In this document: positions 1-6,978 of the stretch, piece after piece
Position numbering within the stretch: the stretch's first letter is position 1
Layout: each line of letters begins with the position of its first letter
Origin: CAYQUC01 sp964514215
Lineage (GTDB): Bacteria; Pseudomonadota; Gammaproteobacteria; UBA6429; Thiohalophilaceae
Length of the DNA stretch: 13,064 bases
Direction of reading: 5' to 3'
Assembly: GCA_964514215.1 (NCBI GenBank)
Contig: CAZEPW010000078.1
Coordinates: 1-13,064, forward strand
Notes under the pieces: generated by a model
Told to the model about the DNA's origin: nothing
The model's database searches: none
The model's input: only the letters and a program-made list of their open reading frames with translations
Position numbers and translations under genes: made by a program

Positions 1-347
1 TTAGTTACTAAAGCGTGAGGGTTTTGCTCGTTACTAGCAAAAGGGTAATCTGATCCTAGTGTTTCAGCGTTTATTTTAAAAATCTCATCTTTTGATTCTA
101 AAGGGTATTGTTTATCTGCAGCATAGACAAACCCAACCGCACTTGTTGTGTCAGAGACACATAAATCAAATTGCTTTGATTTTGCTTGCCGTAAAATTTC
201 TTTTTTTTCAGTGGATGCTTCAACAGTATCATAAGGATTTTTAAGATCGGTAACTTGAGAATAAGTGAGCGCGTTAGCAACGCCACTAAGTAAATAGAAA
301 ATTGTAGTTAATAGCAAAGTGATTTTTGTTATCTTAAATTGTTTCAC
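1..347 (-). CDS. Exported protein of unknown function, 3' end outside the window
   Basis: Reading leftward from a GTG at 345-347, 115 codons stay open to the window edge, so the C-terminus is missing. The product begins MKQFKITKITLLLTTI and continues with a hydrophobic stretch ending SGVANA, a clear Sec signal peptide with cleavage likely after residue 26. The visible mature part (LTYSQVTDLKNPYDTVEAS and on) is hydrophilic, has a single Cys (DLCVSDTT), and matches no family I recognise. No in-frame ATG exists between the upstream stop and the signal peptide, so GTG is the most likely start. The SD-like run GAGGTGA overlaps the GTG itself, so a later non-ATG start cannot be excluded. The gene is divergent from the lipoprotein gene at 621. 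A Fur-like inverted repeat lies just upstream. Confidence 0.6.
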   Translation of the reverse strand, partial: MKQFKITKITLLLTTIFYLLSGVANALTYSQVTDLKNPYDTVEASTEKKEILRQAKSKQFDLCVSDTTSAVGFVYAADKQYPLESKDEIFKINAETLGSDYPFASNEQNPHALVT

Positions 348-360
348 CTCATAATTAACG

Positions 361-375
361 ATAATAACGATTATT
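361..375 (-). promoter_or_regulatory. Fur-box-like AT-rich inverted repeat
   Basis: The plus strand contains AATAA CGA TTATT at 363-375 inside ATAATAACGATTATT, a perfect 5-3-5 inverted repeat. It resembles the GATAATGATAATCATTATC Fur consensus at 11 of 19 positions by eye. It lies about 15-30 bases before the GTG of the exported protein at the left edge, where an operator would block initiation. The surrounding DNA is very AT-rich, so chance similarity is a real possibility. Confidence 0.2.
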
Positions 376-620
376 TGGATATAATTATATCTAAATACTT
401 CATAATATTATATTCATTATTTTTGTAATAAATAATGATAGTAAACTAACAGCCGTTAATTCTATTTCTTATTTTATCTCTTTTGGTGTTGTTACACCTG
501 AAATAGCAAGATTTTTAATTTTTAATTTATTCCTGACTATTTACTTGGTAGCGCGTCTCATGTTTAAGGCGACTTGTCGGTTGCTGTGTGAAGTAAAATT
601 ATAAACTGGAGTAATTAGTT
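376..620. other. Intergenic region between divergent genes
   Basis: AT-rich spacer that must hold the promoter of the lipoprotein gene at 621 and probably part of the promoter of the gene at 347. The only distinct structure is a short hairpin, GGTGT TGTT ACACC at 485-498, with no following T run, so it is not a clear terminator. I found no coding frame with a start and ribosome binding site. Confidence 0.5.
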
Positions 621-1550
621 ATGAGTAAGTTAGGCATTTTTCTTTTTGTATCAATTTTATTAATCACCGGTTGTGGTGGCGGTGGTAGTAGTAGTGGCAA
701 CAATAGTAGTGGCGCGAATTCTCGGGGGCAGGAACGTATTTTATCGATTTCAGGTGCTGATGCAACGAGTTTAGGTGGTGAAATAAAATTAACCGAAGTC
801 GCTTATAGAAAAAATTTTGGTTTTGCTGATGAGGTAGTCATCGCAACAACTGATGGCATACTTGATTTTGTGTTAGCTTTGGCCGGCGAAGGTACGGCTA
901 ATCCTTCAGGCCCGCTACCGATAGATAGAACGGTATTTAATATTATGCCATTTGGTATTTCCATGACTATTTTTCGTGGTGACCAAGAATGGGCTTACAC
1001 TTTGGCGTGCACAGCCAATAATGGGCTTACTGTCAATTGCAGTAACATCAACTTTGATTCGACAAATCGCACTATTACACTTACCGATGTTGTTGTTATG
1101 GCTGCAATTAGTAGTGGTAATCTTGCCTCAGCGCCATTAACCCTAAATGGCTCAATTACTTGGATAGCAGCTGATGAGATACCCGCTAGTGGAACCACTT
1201 CTGGTGGGGAACCCGTTGTAAATGGTGCTTTAACGGATATTACTGGCAGCTGGAAAGAGGATGTTCCTAGTTTATATTCTTCGGTTCTCGGTTATGCTGA
1301 TGAAGTGTATGAAATTTATAAATCCGATGGAACGAATCTAACATTTGCATATTATCAAGCTGATGGCTGTTACGATAGTTATTCTGCAATGTATGTGGAT
1401 TTAGGGAATGGAAATATTTCTACTGATGGTGATGCTGCTTATAATTTCTCAATAGTGGCGGATGTTATGACAATCTCTTATTTAGGTAATAGTTATACTC
1501 TGACAAAATCGATTCTAACAGAAAGTGACTTTATGCCTATTTGCATTTAA
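621..1550 (+). CDS. Putative lipoprotein, two beta-rich domains, function unknown
   Basis: The 309-residue product starts MSKLGIFLFVSILLITGCG. The LITGC lipobox places the lipidated Cys at residue 18, so the mature protein should be membrane anchored, in the outer membrane by the +2 rule because Gly and not Asp follows. A flexible Gly/Ser/Asn linker (about 19-36) leads to a beta-rich domain (about 38-183) with a Cys130/Cys140 pair. A second linker (about 184-203) precedes a C-terminal domain (about 204-309) opening DITGSWKED, with Cys250 and Cys308 placed to form a disulfide. That opening recalls small lipocalin-like domains, but this is weak. The motif GFADEVV (67-73) recurs as GYADEVY (224-230). 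GGAG at 608-611, nine bases before the ATG, supports the start. No function is assigned. Confidence 0.85.
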   Translation: MSKLGIFLFVSILLITGCGGGGSSSGNNSSGANSRGQERILSISGADATSLGGEIKLTEVAYRKNFGFADEVVIATTDGILDFVLALAGEGTANPSGPLPIDRTVFNIMPFGISMTIFRGDQEWAYTLACTANNGLTVNCSNINFDSTNRTITLTDVVVMAAISSGNLASAPLTLNGSITWIAADEIPASGTTSGGEPVVNGALTDITGSWKEDVPSLYSSVLGYADEVYEIYKSDGTNLTFAYYQADGCYDSYSAMYVDLGNGNISTDGDAAYNFSIVADVMTISYLGNSYTLTKSILTESDFMPICI

Positions 1551-1587
1551 TAACGTTAAGTGGTTTATTTGTTTTGCGGTGACAGAA

Positions 1588-1628
1588 GGTGTGTTCAATT
1601 TTAAATGCAGTTAAAAGTTGAATGCACC
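1588..1628. repeat. Long imperfect hairpin after the lipoprotein gene
   Basis: Arms GGTGTGTTCAATTTTAA and TTAAAAGTTGAATGCACC face each other around the loop ATGCAG. The GGTG, TTCAA and TTTTAA blocks pair, separated by a two-base mismatch and a one-base bulge. It begins about 38 bases after the lipoprotein stop. There is no T run on either side, so it may be a mRNA-stabilising or factor-assisted terminating structure and not a classical intrinsic terminator. Confidence 0.45.
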
Positions 1629-1808
1629 TAGTATACAAATAAATGTACTTAATCTTGTCCTTATAACATGATGTTAAGTATCAATATAATTTGACCAGAG
1701 AGCTTAATGAGGCTTATTATGATTATAAAGGGCTTATATCTTTGAGGCATTAAGTTCGAATATTAGAGATGAACTGTTTTTAGCTTATCAAAAAAGGATT
1801 TAATAATA
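1629..1808. other. Intergenic region with nested inverted repeats
   Basis: No gene is visible. Two further inverted repeats occur: TACTTAA at 1646-1652 with TTAAGTA at 1674-1680, and CTTAATG at 1703-1709 with CATTAAG at 1748-1754. In the second pair GAGGC lies next to both arms. The promoter of the C13 peptidase transcript must lie here. An AAGGA ribosome binding site at 1794-1798 marks the end of the region. Confidence 0.4.
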
Positions 1809-1862
1809 ATGGATTTTTCGAAATATGGTGTTGCTGATATAATCATCAGTATTGATAATTAA
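1809..1862 (+). CDS. Mini-ORF (17 aa), possible leader peptide or gene remnant
   Basis: ATG at 1809 is preceded by AAGGA at 1794-1798 (spacing 10), the only good ribosome binding site upstream of the C13 peptidase. It encodes MDFSKYGVADIIISIDN and stops at 1860-1862, seven bases before the peptidase ATG at 1870, so ribosomes ending here could reinitiate on the peptidase. Its FSKYGVA resembles FSQYGVA inside the peptidase's own membrane domain (DNA near 2062-2082). It may therefore be a remnant of a related gene's N-terminal region and not a selected leader. Whether it is translated is unknown. Confidence 0.35.
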   Translation: MDFSKYGVADIIISIDN

Positions 1863-1869
1863 CAATAAA

Positions 1870-3249
1870 ATGATTAACCGATTAAAAAAAGAAATTCATG
1901 GTGTTTACCGTAATTTAACTAATGGTATACGCTTGATTTTTTTTAAACGTGTCTCTTTGACTGAATTTTACATTTCTCAAGATCAAGTCGTTGCCTTGAT
2001 ATTATTGCTTAGTGCTGTGATGTATATAGGGAGTTATCTTCTTAGCCTTCCAAAGCCAGAATTTAGTCAATATGGTGTGGCTACAATTGCAATAGAATTA
2101 TCTTTATTTTCCTTGGTTATATATTTATATTCTAAAATACATAAAGCGAAAAAAAGTATACTGCCATTATATATAGTATTTTTAAGTGTTTGGCCTTTTT
2201 TTCATCTGATGTGGGTTATCGTTGGTAATAGTGCCACTTTTTCTTATTGGAATATTTATGGGAATGATAAATACTACTATATAATACTTAATATCTGGCT
2301 TGCTGCAGTGATTGTAAGTGCTGTTATTCGAAATTTTGAATACAGCAAGAAACATTTAATTTTAACATTATTTTTTTATATTATAGCGTTAGGTTTTCCG
2401 TTGAATTATTTATCTTTCGGTGATTTTTGGCGTGAAAAGTATATTTATAAAGAAGATTATAAAAGATTAAATCAAGAAACAACGTATTATAAACAATTTA
2501 AATTTATAGAAAACATTCGAGCAAGCTTACTGCCACAAAGACGAGGTATATCTGATATTTATTTTGTGGGTTTTGCAAGTTATTCCAGTGAAGATGTTTT
2601 TATGAAAGAAGTACAATATGCAAAGAACTTGCTTGATGATAAGTATGACACTAAAGGTAGATCGGTTGCGTTAATTAATAATAAAAAAACGTTAGAGAAT
2701 ATACCGCTGGCATCAAAGAGTAATTTAAGTTTAGTGCTGGATCATATTGGAAAATTAATAGATCCAAATGATGATATACTTTTTTTATATTTAACAAGCC
2801 ATGGCTCAAAAAAACACAAAATTTCGGTTAGAATGAGTTCCCTTGATTTAAATGAAATTGATCCAACCGATTTGAAAATGGCATTATCACATTCAGGTAT
2901 TAAATATCGGGTGTTACTTATTTCAGCATGTTATTCGGGTGGTTTTGTAACACCCTTAAAAGATGATTACACACTGATATTTACTGCCTCGGCAAAAAAT
3001 AAAACATCTTTTGGTTGCAGCAATGAAAATGAGTTTACTTATTTTGGTCGGGCTGTGTTTAAAGATAACATGGAAAAAAACTATAATTTTATAAATGCAT
3101 TTAATGCTGCGATTGAAACGATTAAGAAAAAAGAAAAGAGCAAGAAATTAACCTATTCTGATCCTCAATTGTTTGTGGGAAGTAAAATTAGAGAAAAAAT
3201 AATTACTTTGACTAGAGAAATTGAAAAATATAATCAGGAAAAAAATTAA
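1870..3249 (+). CDS. Membrane-anchored C13 family (legumain/caspase-like) cysteine peptidase
   Basis: The 459-residue product (ATG at 1870) has a Lys/Arg-rich N-terminus, five predicted membrane helices (about 40-60, 70-90, 97-119, 135-154, 162-181) and a soluble C-terminal peptidase domain (about 225-430). The bacterial C13 signature is complete: IYFVGFASYSSEDVF, the catalytic His311 in LTSHGS, the catalytic Cys354 in SACYSGGF, then FTASAKNKTSFGC and FTYFGRAVF. A positive N-terminus inside plus five helices puts the peptidase domain in the periplasm (inference). Eukaryotic relatives cleave after Asn or Asp, and substrates of the bacterial branch are poorly known. A TTG at 1852 would add six residues, but neither start has a ribosome binding site, so coupling to the preceding mini-ORF is plausible. 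The gene is very AT-rich. Confidence 0.9.
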   Translation: MINRLKKEIHGVYRNLTNGIRLIFFKRVSLTEFYISQDQVVALILLLSAVMYIGSYLLSLPKPEFSQYGVATIAIELSLFSLVIYLYSKIHKAKKSILPLYIVFLSVWPFFHLMWVIVGNSATFSYWNIYGNDKYYYIILNIWLAAVIVSAVIRNFEYSKKHLILTLFFYIIALGFPLNYLSFGDFWREKYIYKEDYKRLNQETTYYKQFKFIENIRASLLPQRRGISDIYFVGFASYSSEDVFMKEVQYAKNLLDDKYDTKGRSVALINNKKTLENIPLASKSNLSLVLDHIGKLIDPNDDILFLYLTSHGSKKHKISVRMSSLDLNEIDPTDLKMALSHSGIKYRVLLISACYSGGFVTPLKDDYTLIFTASAKNKTSFGCSNENEFTYFGRAVFKDNMEKNYNFINAFNAAIETIKKKEKSKKLTYSDPQLFVGSKIREKIITLTREIEKYNQEKN

Positions 3250-3332
3250 TAGAAAATTTTTTTTACTGTTATTAAAGGTTAATTTAAACTTAAAAATAGT
3301 GTTTAAATAATATATTGAATTGTATGTTTAGA

Positions 3333-3356
3333 ATTCCCGCTAGTTAATGCGGGAAT
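3333..3356. terminator. Shared hairpin terminator between convergent genes
   Basis: ATTCCCGC and GCGGGAAT form a perfect 8-bp GC-rich stem around an 8-base loop. It lies 83 bases after the C13 peptidase stop and 20 bases beyond the stop of the convergent YebC-family gene. On the plus strand the stem is followed by GAGGCTTTT, a weak T tract. The position suggests it serves both genes. Confidence 0.65.
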
Positions 3357-3376
3357 GAGGCTTTTAATGATATTTT

Positions 3377-4093
3377 TTAGATATCAACATTATGATAAAT
3401 ATTTTGCACATCATCCAAATCATCTAACATATCAATAAATTTCTCAAACATCGCAATATCATCACCTGAAATTGACGCGGATGTTTTAGGAATAAATTGA
3501 ATTTCATCAACGTCAAATTCAACTTCGTCGAAAAAATCGAGCAGAGCTTGTTTAGCCTTAAAATATTCAGTGTGAGGGGCAAAGACTGAAATTTTACCGT
3601 CTTCGGATTCTATATCCGTTACATCAACGTCGGCATTTATTAGCGCATCGAGTGTGGCATCTTCGTCTTCACCTTTAAAAACTAAAATGCAGGCATGATC
3701 AAACATGTGACTAACACTGCCCGAGGTACCTATTTTACACTTGGTTTTAGTAAAGCATTGGCGTACATCACCAAATGTGCGGTTGGCATTATCGGTTAGA
3801 CAATCAACGATTACGATACAACCGCCAGGACCAAAGCCTTCATAACGAGCAGTAAAGAAATCTTCACCGCCACCGCCTATTGCTTTATTAATGGCTTTTT
3901 CAATAACATGAGTTGGCACTTGGTCTTTTTTAGCGCGTTCAATAAGCCCTCGCAAAGCTAAGTTGCCATTTGGATCAACTCCTCCTGCTTTAGCGCAAAC
4001 ATAAATCTCACGACCATATTTACTATAAACCTTTGCTTTGGCGTCTGAGGTTTTCGCCATAGATTCTTTACGATTTTGATACGCTCGTCCCAT
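3377..4093 (-). CDS. YebC/PmpR (TACO1) family protein, YeeN-type paralogue
   Basis: The 238-residue product is full length for the family. Conserved motifs are YEGFGPGG (84-91), DNANRT (101-106), GTSGSVSHMFDH (122-133) and the acidic C-terminal region ending YHNVDI. YebC proteins were first described as transcriptional regulators and are now linked to relief of ribosome stalling at proline-rich stretches, like mitochondrial TACO1. They act in the cytoplasm. This copy begins MGRAYQNRKESMAKT and not MAGHSKW, and it is not next to ruvC, so it looks like the second, YeeN-like paralogue and not the ruv-linked copy. AAGGAA at 4103-4108, about nine bases before the ATG, supports the start. Transcription converges on the C13 peptidase gene. 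Confidence 0.9.
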   Translation of the reverse strand: MGRAYQNRKESMAKTSDAKAKVYSKYGREIYVCAKAGGVDPNGNLALRGLIERAKKDQVPTHVIEKAINKAIGGGGEDFFTARYEGFGPGGCIVIVDCLTDNANRTFGDVRQCFTKTKCKIGTSGSVSHMFDHACILVFKGEDEDATLDALINADVDVTDIESEDGKISVFAPHTEYFKAKQALLDFFDEVEFDVDEIQFIPKTSASISGDDIAMFEKFIDMLDDLDDVQNIYHNVDI

Positions 4094-4291
4094 TTATAAC
4101 CGTTCCTTAATTTGTGACTAAGCGCTAAATTTTACAGTGTCATCATACTTTTTTAAACTAATTTAAATAGTAAATTCTTAATGTGAATGCTTAGTTAAGT
4201 TATTTCCTAATAAGTTGCATTTATAGTCTTATTTGTGTTTTGGGTGGAAAAACCGCCATTTTATTGATTTTATTACCATAGCCTGAGATTA
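4094..4291. other. Spacer between the multicopper oxidase and YebC-family genes
   Basis: This 198-base AT-rich gap carries the promoter and AAGGAA site of the YebC-family gene. Just past the oxidase stop, on the minus strand, GGCGG TTTTT CCACC could form a weak stem with a central mismatch, but no T run follows. I see no reliable terminator here, so some readthrough into the YebC-family gene is possible. Confidence 0.35.
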
Positions 4292-5743
4292 CTAATCTAT
4301 TACAATAAACTGAGCCATCATGGCTCGATCTTCATGTTCAAGAATATGACAGTGCATCATGTATGATGATTTTATGTCATGCGGATCGCCAACATAATCA
4401 TCAAACCGACCAATGACACGTACGGTTCCCATAGAAGGTACTTTGAATGTATCTTTCCAGCCAGCATCATGTGCCCCTGGTGGTTTACCATTGATGTCTA
4501 ATATTTGCCACATGACATCATGTATGTGTATAGGGTGTCCCATTGGCGTACTATTATATAATTCCCAAATTTCAGTGGTACCAACTTGCGGATAAGCGTC
4601 AACACGATTTTCATCATAGGCTAGTCCATTAATGGCCCAAGGCATTGCGCCACCAACTAAACCAAATTCCCAATGACGTGTGTGCACCGAGTCAGCAGGA
4701 TTAAGTCGTTCAATACTTCGAAATACGTCAGGGATAACGCTTGGATCGGGTCTGCGCCTGGTTACATCAAATCGCATAATCTGAGCTGTACTACCTGTGC
4801 CGCGAGAGTTTTCAAGTACTATTTGATCTCCAACAGCAGCATTACTAAAATCAATTATCACATCAACACGTTCTGCCGGTGCAACGACCATGCTTGTTCG
4901 TGGGACGGGTGATTCGAGTAAACCACCGTCAGAACCAATTTGAATAAACTGCGCACCATTACTTAGTGATAGTTTGTAAACGCGAGCATTTGAACCATTA
5001 AGAATTCTAAAACGATAACGTTGTGTATTTACTTCAAAATAAGGTGACGGTGCACCATTAACTAAGATGGTATTTCCTAGTTCTCCCATCATAGCTTGGT
5101 GGTAGATAAGTGAGCCATCAGTTGCGAAGGTTCGATCTTGTATTACTAATGGCACTTCGTTTCGACCTGATGGTAATCCAAGTGACCGTTCGTAATTGTC
5201 TTCAATAATATAAAAACCTGCAAGCCCGGCATATACATGTGCACCAGTTAAATCCATTGCATGATCGTGATACCATAAGGTAGTTGGCAACTGTTTATTG
5301 GTATAGAGATAATCTTTAGAACTTCCCGGTTCAACATAATCAACAGGATGACCGTCATTACCGGTTGGCATATGGCCACCGTGTAAGTGGGTTGTTGTTT
5401 TTACATTGGTTTGATTTATTTGTCGTACAATAACTTCTTCATTTGCATTGACTCTAATGGTCGGGCCTGGAGTCATACCATCATAACCTAGAATATCAGT
5501 TTGTAATCCAGGAATTATTTCAACAGTTGCATTTTGTTGTGTCAGTTTATAGATAGGACGTCCTGCTGTGTCTACACCAGCGGGTCGAGCTTCAGGTGGT
5601 ATATTCAGGGGTACTGCAAATAGTGGTGCTACAGCAGTATTGTCACTGGTATTATCAGCTTTTAGTAAGTTGGGTTTGGCTAGCATTAAAGCAGGTGCTG
5701 TTGCACCAATTGTTTTTAAAAAATTTCTTCGTGAACCGGTCAT
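4292..5743 (-). CDS. Tat-exported multicopper oxidase, CotA/CueO-like
   Basis: The protein has a Tat signal (SRRNFLK near residue 5, then a hydrophobic stretch) and three cupredoxin domains. All copper motifs are intact, numbered from the upstream ATG at 5746: HLHGG (120-124), WYHDHAM (158-164), GHPIHIH (403-409) and HCHILEHEDRAM (465-476), with type 1 ligands Cys466, His471 and axial Met476. It should couple one-electron oxidation of phenols, bilirubin-like compounds or metal ions (Cu(I), Mn(II)) to reduction of oxygen to water in the periplasm. The WYHDHAM segment is closer to CotA/bilirubin oxidase types, and no Met-rich copper insert of the CueO kind is present, so the substrate is open. 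Two adjacent ATGs exist. AAGGA at 5751-5755 is better spaced (7 bases) for the second, 5743, than for 5746. No copper-handling neighbours are seen. Confidence 0.92.
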   Translation of the reverse strand: MTGSRRNFLKTIGATAPALMLAKPNLLKADNTSDNTAVAPLFAVPLNIPPEARPAGVDTAGRPIYKLTQQNATVEIIPGLQTDILGYDGMTPGPTIRVNANEEVIVRQINQTNVKTTTHLHGGHMPTGNDGHPVDYVEPGSSKDYLYTNKQLPTTLWYHDHAMDLTGAHVYAGLAGFYIIEDNYERSLGLPSGRNEVPLVIQDRTFATDGSLIYHQAMMGELGNTILVNGAPSPYFEVNTQRYRFRILNGSNARVYKLSLSNGAQFIQIGSDGGLLESPVPRTSMVVAPAERVDVIIDFSNAAVGDQIVLENSRGTGSTAQIMRFDVTRRRPDPSVIPDVFRSIERLNPADSVHTRHWEFGLVGGAMPWAINGLAYDENRVDAYPQVGTTEIWELYNSTPMGHPIHIHDVMWQILDINGKPPGAHDAGWKDTFKVPSMGTVRVIGRFDDYVGDPHDIKSSYMMHCHILEHEDRAMMAQFIVID

Positions 5744-5775
5744 CATGTTTTCCTTATTTTTATTTTTGATTTTGT

Positions 5776-5805
5776 AATTTACTTATTCGTTGGGTTTTGT
5801 ATCAA
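5776..5805 (-). promoter_or_regulatory. Candidate promoter of the multicopper oxidase with overlapping palindrome
   Basis: On the minus strand TTGATA (5800-5805) and TAAATT (5776-5781) are separated by 18 bases, a plausible -35/-10 pair about 30 bases before the oxidase start. The -35 lies within a perfect inverted repeat, GTTTTG TAT CAAAAC (5794-5808), which could be an operator. It does not match the MerR/CueR copper-sensor operators I know. AT-rich DNA gives many such matches, so this is tentative. Confidence 0.3.
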
Positions 5806-5943
5806 AACAAGGTCACATTATCAATTTCATTTAATAACAAGACGGAGTTATGAGAATGAATGCTAACTTTTTCATTAAAACGTATTATTTTTAGTTCTGA
5901 AATATGAACTATGCACGTTAGTGATATTTTATTTTTTATAAAA

Positions 5944-5978
5944 AAAGGTTGAGTACTTGTTGCAAGTATTCAACCTTT
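5944..5978 (-). terminator. Intrinsic terminator of the exported MBL-fold hydrolase gene
   Basis: AAAGGTTGAGTACTTG and CAAGTATTCAACCTTT form a 16-bp stem, with one G-T position, around a 3-base loop. On the minus strand the stem is followed at once by a run of seven T residues. It lies 22 bases past the stop codon at 6001. This is the clearest rho-independent terminator in the window and shows that the hydrolase and the downstream oxidase are separate transcripts. Confidence 0.88.
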
Positions 5979-6000
5979 GTTAAGCTGTATTGTTAAAAAA

Positions 6001-6978
6001 TTATAGATCGTGTCTATCCATATCTTTTCCTTCTACCATCACACCAGTATAACCTTGGTTTCGAATTGATTGCATAACTTCAGCTACGCGCGATTCTGTA
6101 ATAGGTGTTAAGTGTGACAAAATTAATTTTTTTACATTCGCTTGTGTTGCAATTTCACCAATACGCGTTGGCGTTGTATGCAATGAGCGGAAGAAAGGGC
6201 TTGGTGGTAATCTATCTGTTATCCCTGTGTCATAAATTAAAATATCTGCATTTTGAGATAGAGCTATCATATTATCACTTGTTGAAGCTGTATCGCCTGA
6301 ATAAACGATACTGTGTCCTTTGTATTCAACTCTAAATGCGATAGCGGGTACAGGACCGTGATCGACCGCAATCGTCTTAATAACTAAACCATCGTTAGTT
6401 CGTAATACTTCTTCTATAACTGCACCATCAACTGTTGAGTTGAAGTTATGTGCTCGATAATTAAATTGGCTTGTGCGAGAAGTTATTTGTCTAACAAATC
6501 TTTTTAGATAACGTTCAGTGCCATTTGGTTGAGCATAGTGACCATCAGCATAATCGGTTGTTGACGGATAATCATTGTTTCGTGGATTAGCCAAAGGACC
6601 ATAAATATGTATTGGTTTTCTACGACGAGTGAATGCTAAAGTATTATGGAAATAGATGGTTTTAATAATTGAACTCATGTCTCCAGTATGATCTAAATGA
6701 ATGTGAGATAATAAAATATGCTCCATATCATTAATGTTATAGCCACTTTTTGCTAGTCGTTGAAAAGAACCACCACCAACATCCATTAGTACTCTGGGTT
6801 TACCATCGGTAAATATCATATACGATGCACTTGCTCGACCACTGTTTGTTGCGACAGGTCCACCTGAGCCAAAAATCATCACTGATAATTCATCTTGAGC
6901 TGCATTTGATGCTTGAGATATAAACATAAGAGGTAAAATGGATAAAATGATAAACTTTATTTTTTTATTGAACGTCAT
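6001..6978 (-). CDS. Exported MBL-fold metallohydrolase, RNase Z/AtsA (type III arylsulfatase)-like
   Basis: A Sec signal peptide (residues 1-26, ending ASNA) precedes a metallo-beta-lactamase fold. Metal ligands seen are HIHLDH (His92, His94, Asp96, His97), His207 in VDHGP, Asp229 in YSGDT and His289 in LSHLTP. His267 in LHTTP and the text that follows it match the RNase Z/AtsA branch. It should be a two-metal hydrolase in the periplasm or outside the cell. A signal peptide argues against a tRNA-processing RNase Z, so a secreted arylsulfatase, phosphodiesterase or lactonase is more likely. The exact substrate cannot be read from sequence. It has no class B beta-lactamase signature beyond the shared fold. 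AAAGGA at 6985-6990 supports the ATG at 6978. The gene is flanked by an upstream 443-base spacer and a strong terminator. Confidence 0.87.
   Translation of the reverse strand: MTFNKKIKFIILSILPLMFISQASNAAQDELSVMIFGSGGPVATNSGRASASYMIFTDGKPRVLMDVGGGSFQRLAKSGYNINDMEHILLSHIHLDHTGDMSSIIKTIYFHNTLAFTRRRKPIHIYGPLANPRNNDYPSTTDYADGHYAQPNGTERYLKRFVRQITSRTSQFNYRAHNFNSTVDGAVIEEVLRTNDGLVIKTIAVDHGPVPAIAFRVEYKGHSIVYSGDTASTSDNMIALSQNADILIYDTGITDRLPPSPFFRSLHTTPTRIGEIATQANVKKLILSHLTPITESRVAEVMQSIRNQGYTGVMVEGKDMDRHDL

Noticed and set aside
98..286. Minus-strand ORF of 62 codons inside the left-edge gene
   Set aside because: It is another frame of the exported protein read from GTG 347, which has a clear signal peptide and a better composition.
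995..1198. Minus-strand ORF inside the lipoprotein gene
   Set aside because: Antisense shadow of a gene with a strong lipobox and ribosome binding site.
4413..5777. Several plus-strand ORFs antisense to the multicopper oxidase
   Set aside because: They lie opposite a gene with intact copper motifs and have no ribosome sites or recognisable domains.
6001..6978. Calling the MBL-fold protein an antibiotic beta-lactamase
   Set aside because: The metal-site pattern and C-terminal LSHLTP match the RNase Z/AtsA branch, not class B beta-lactamases.
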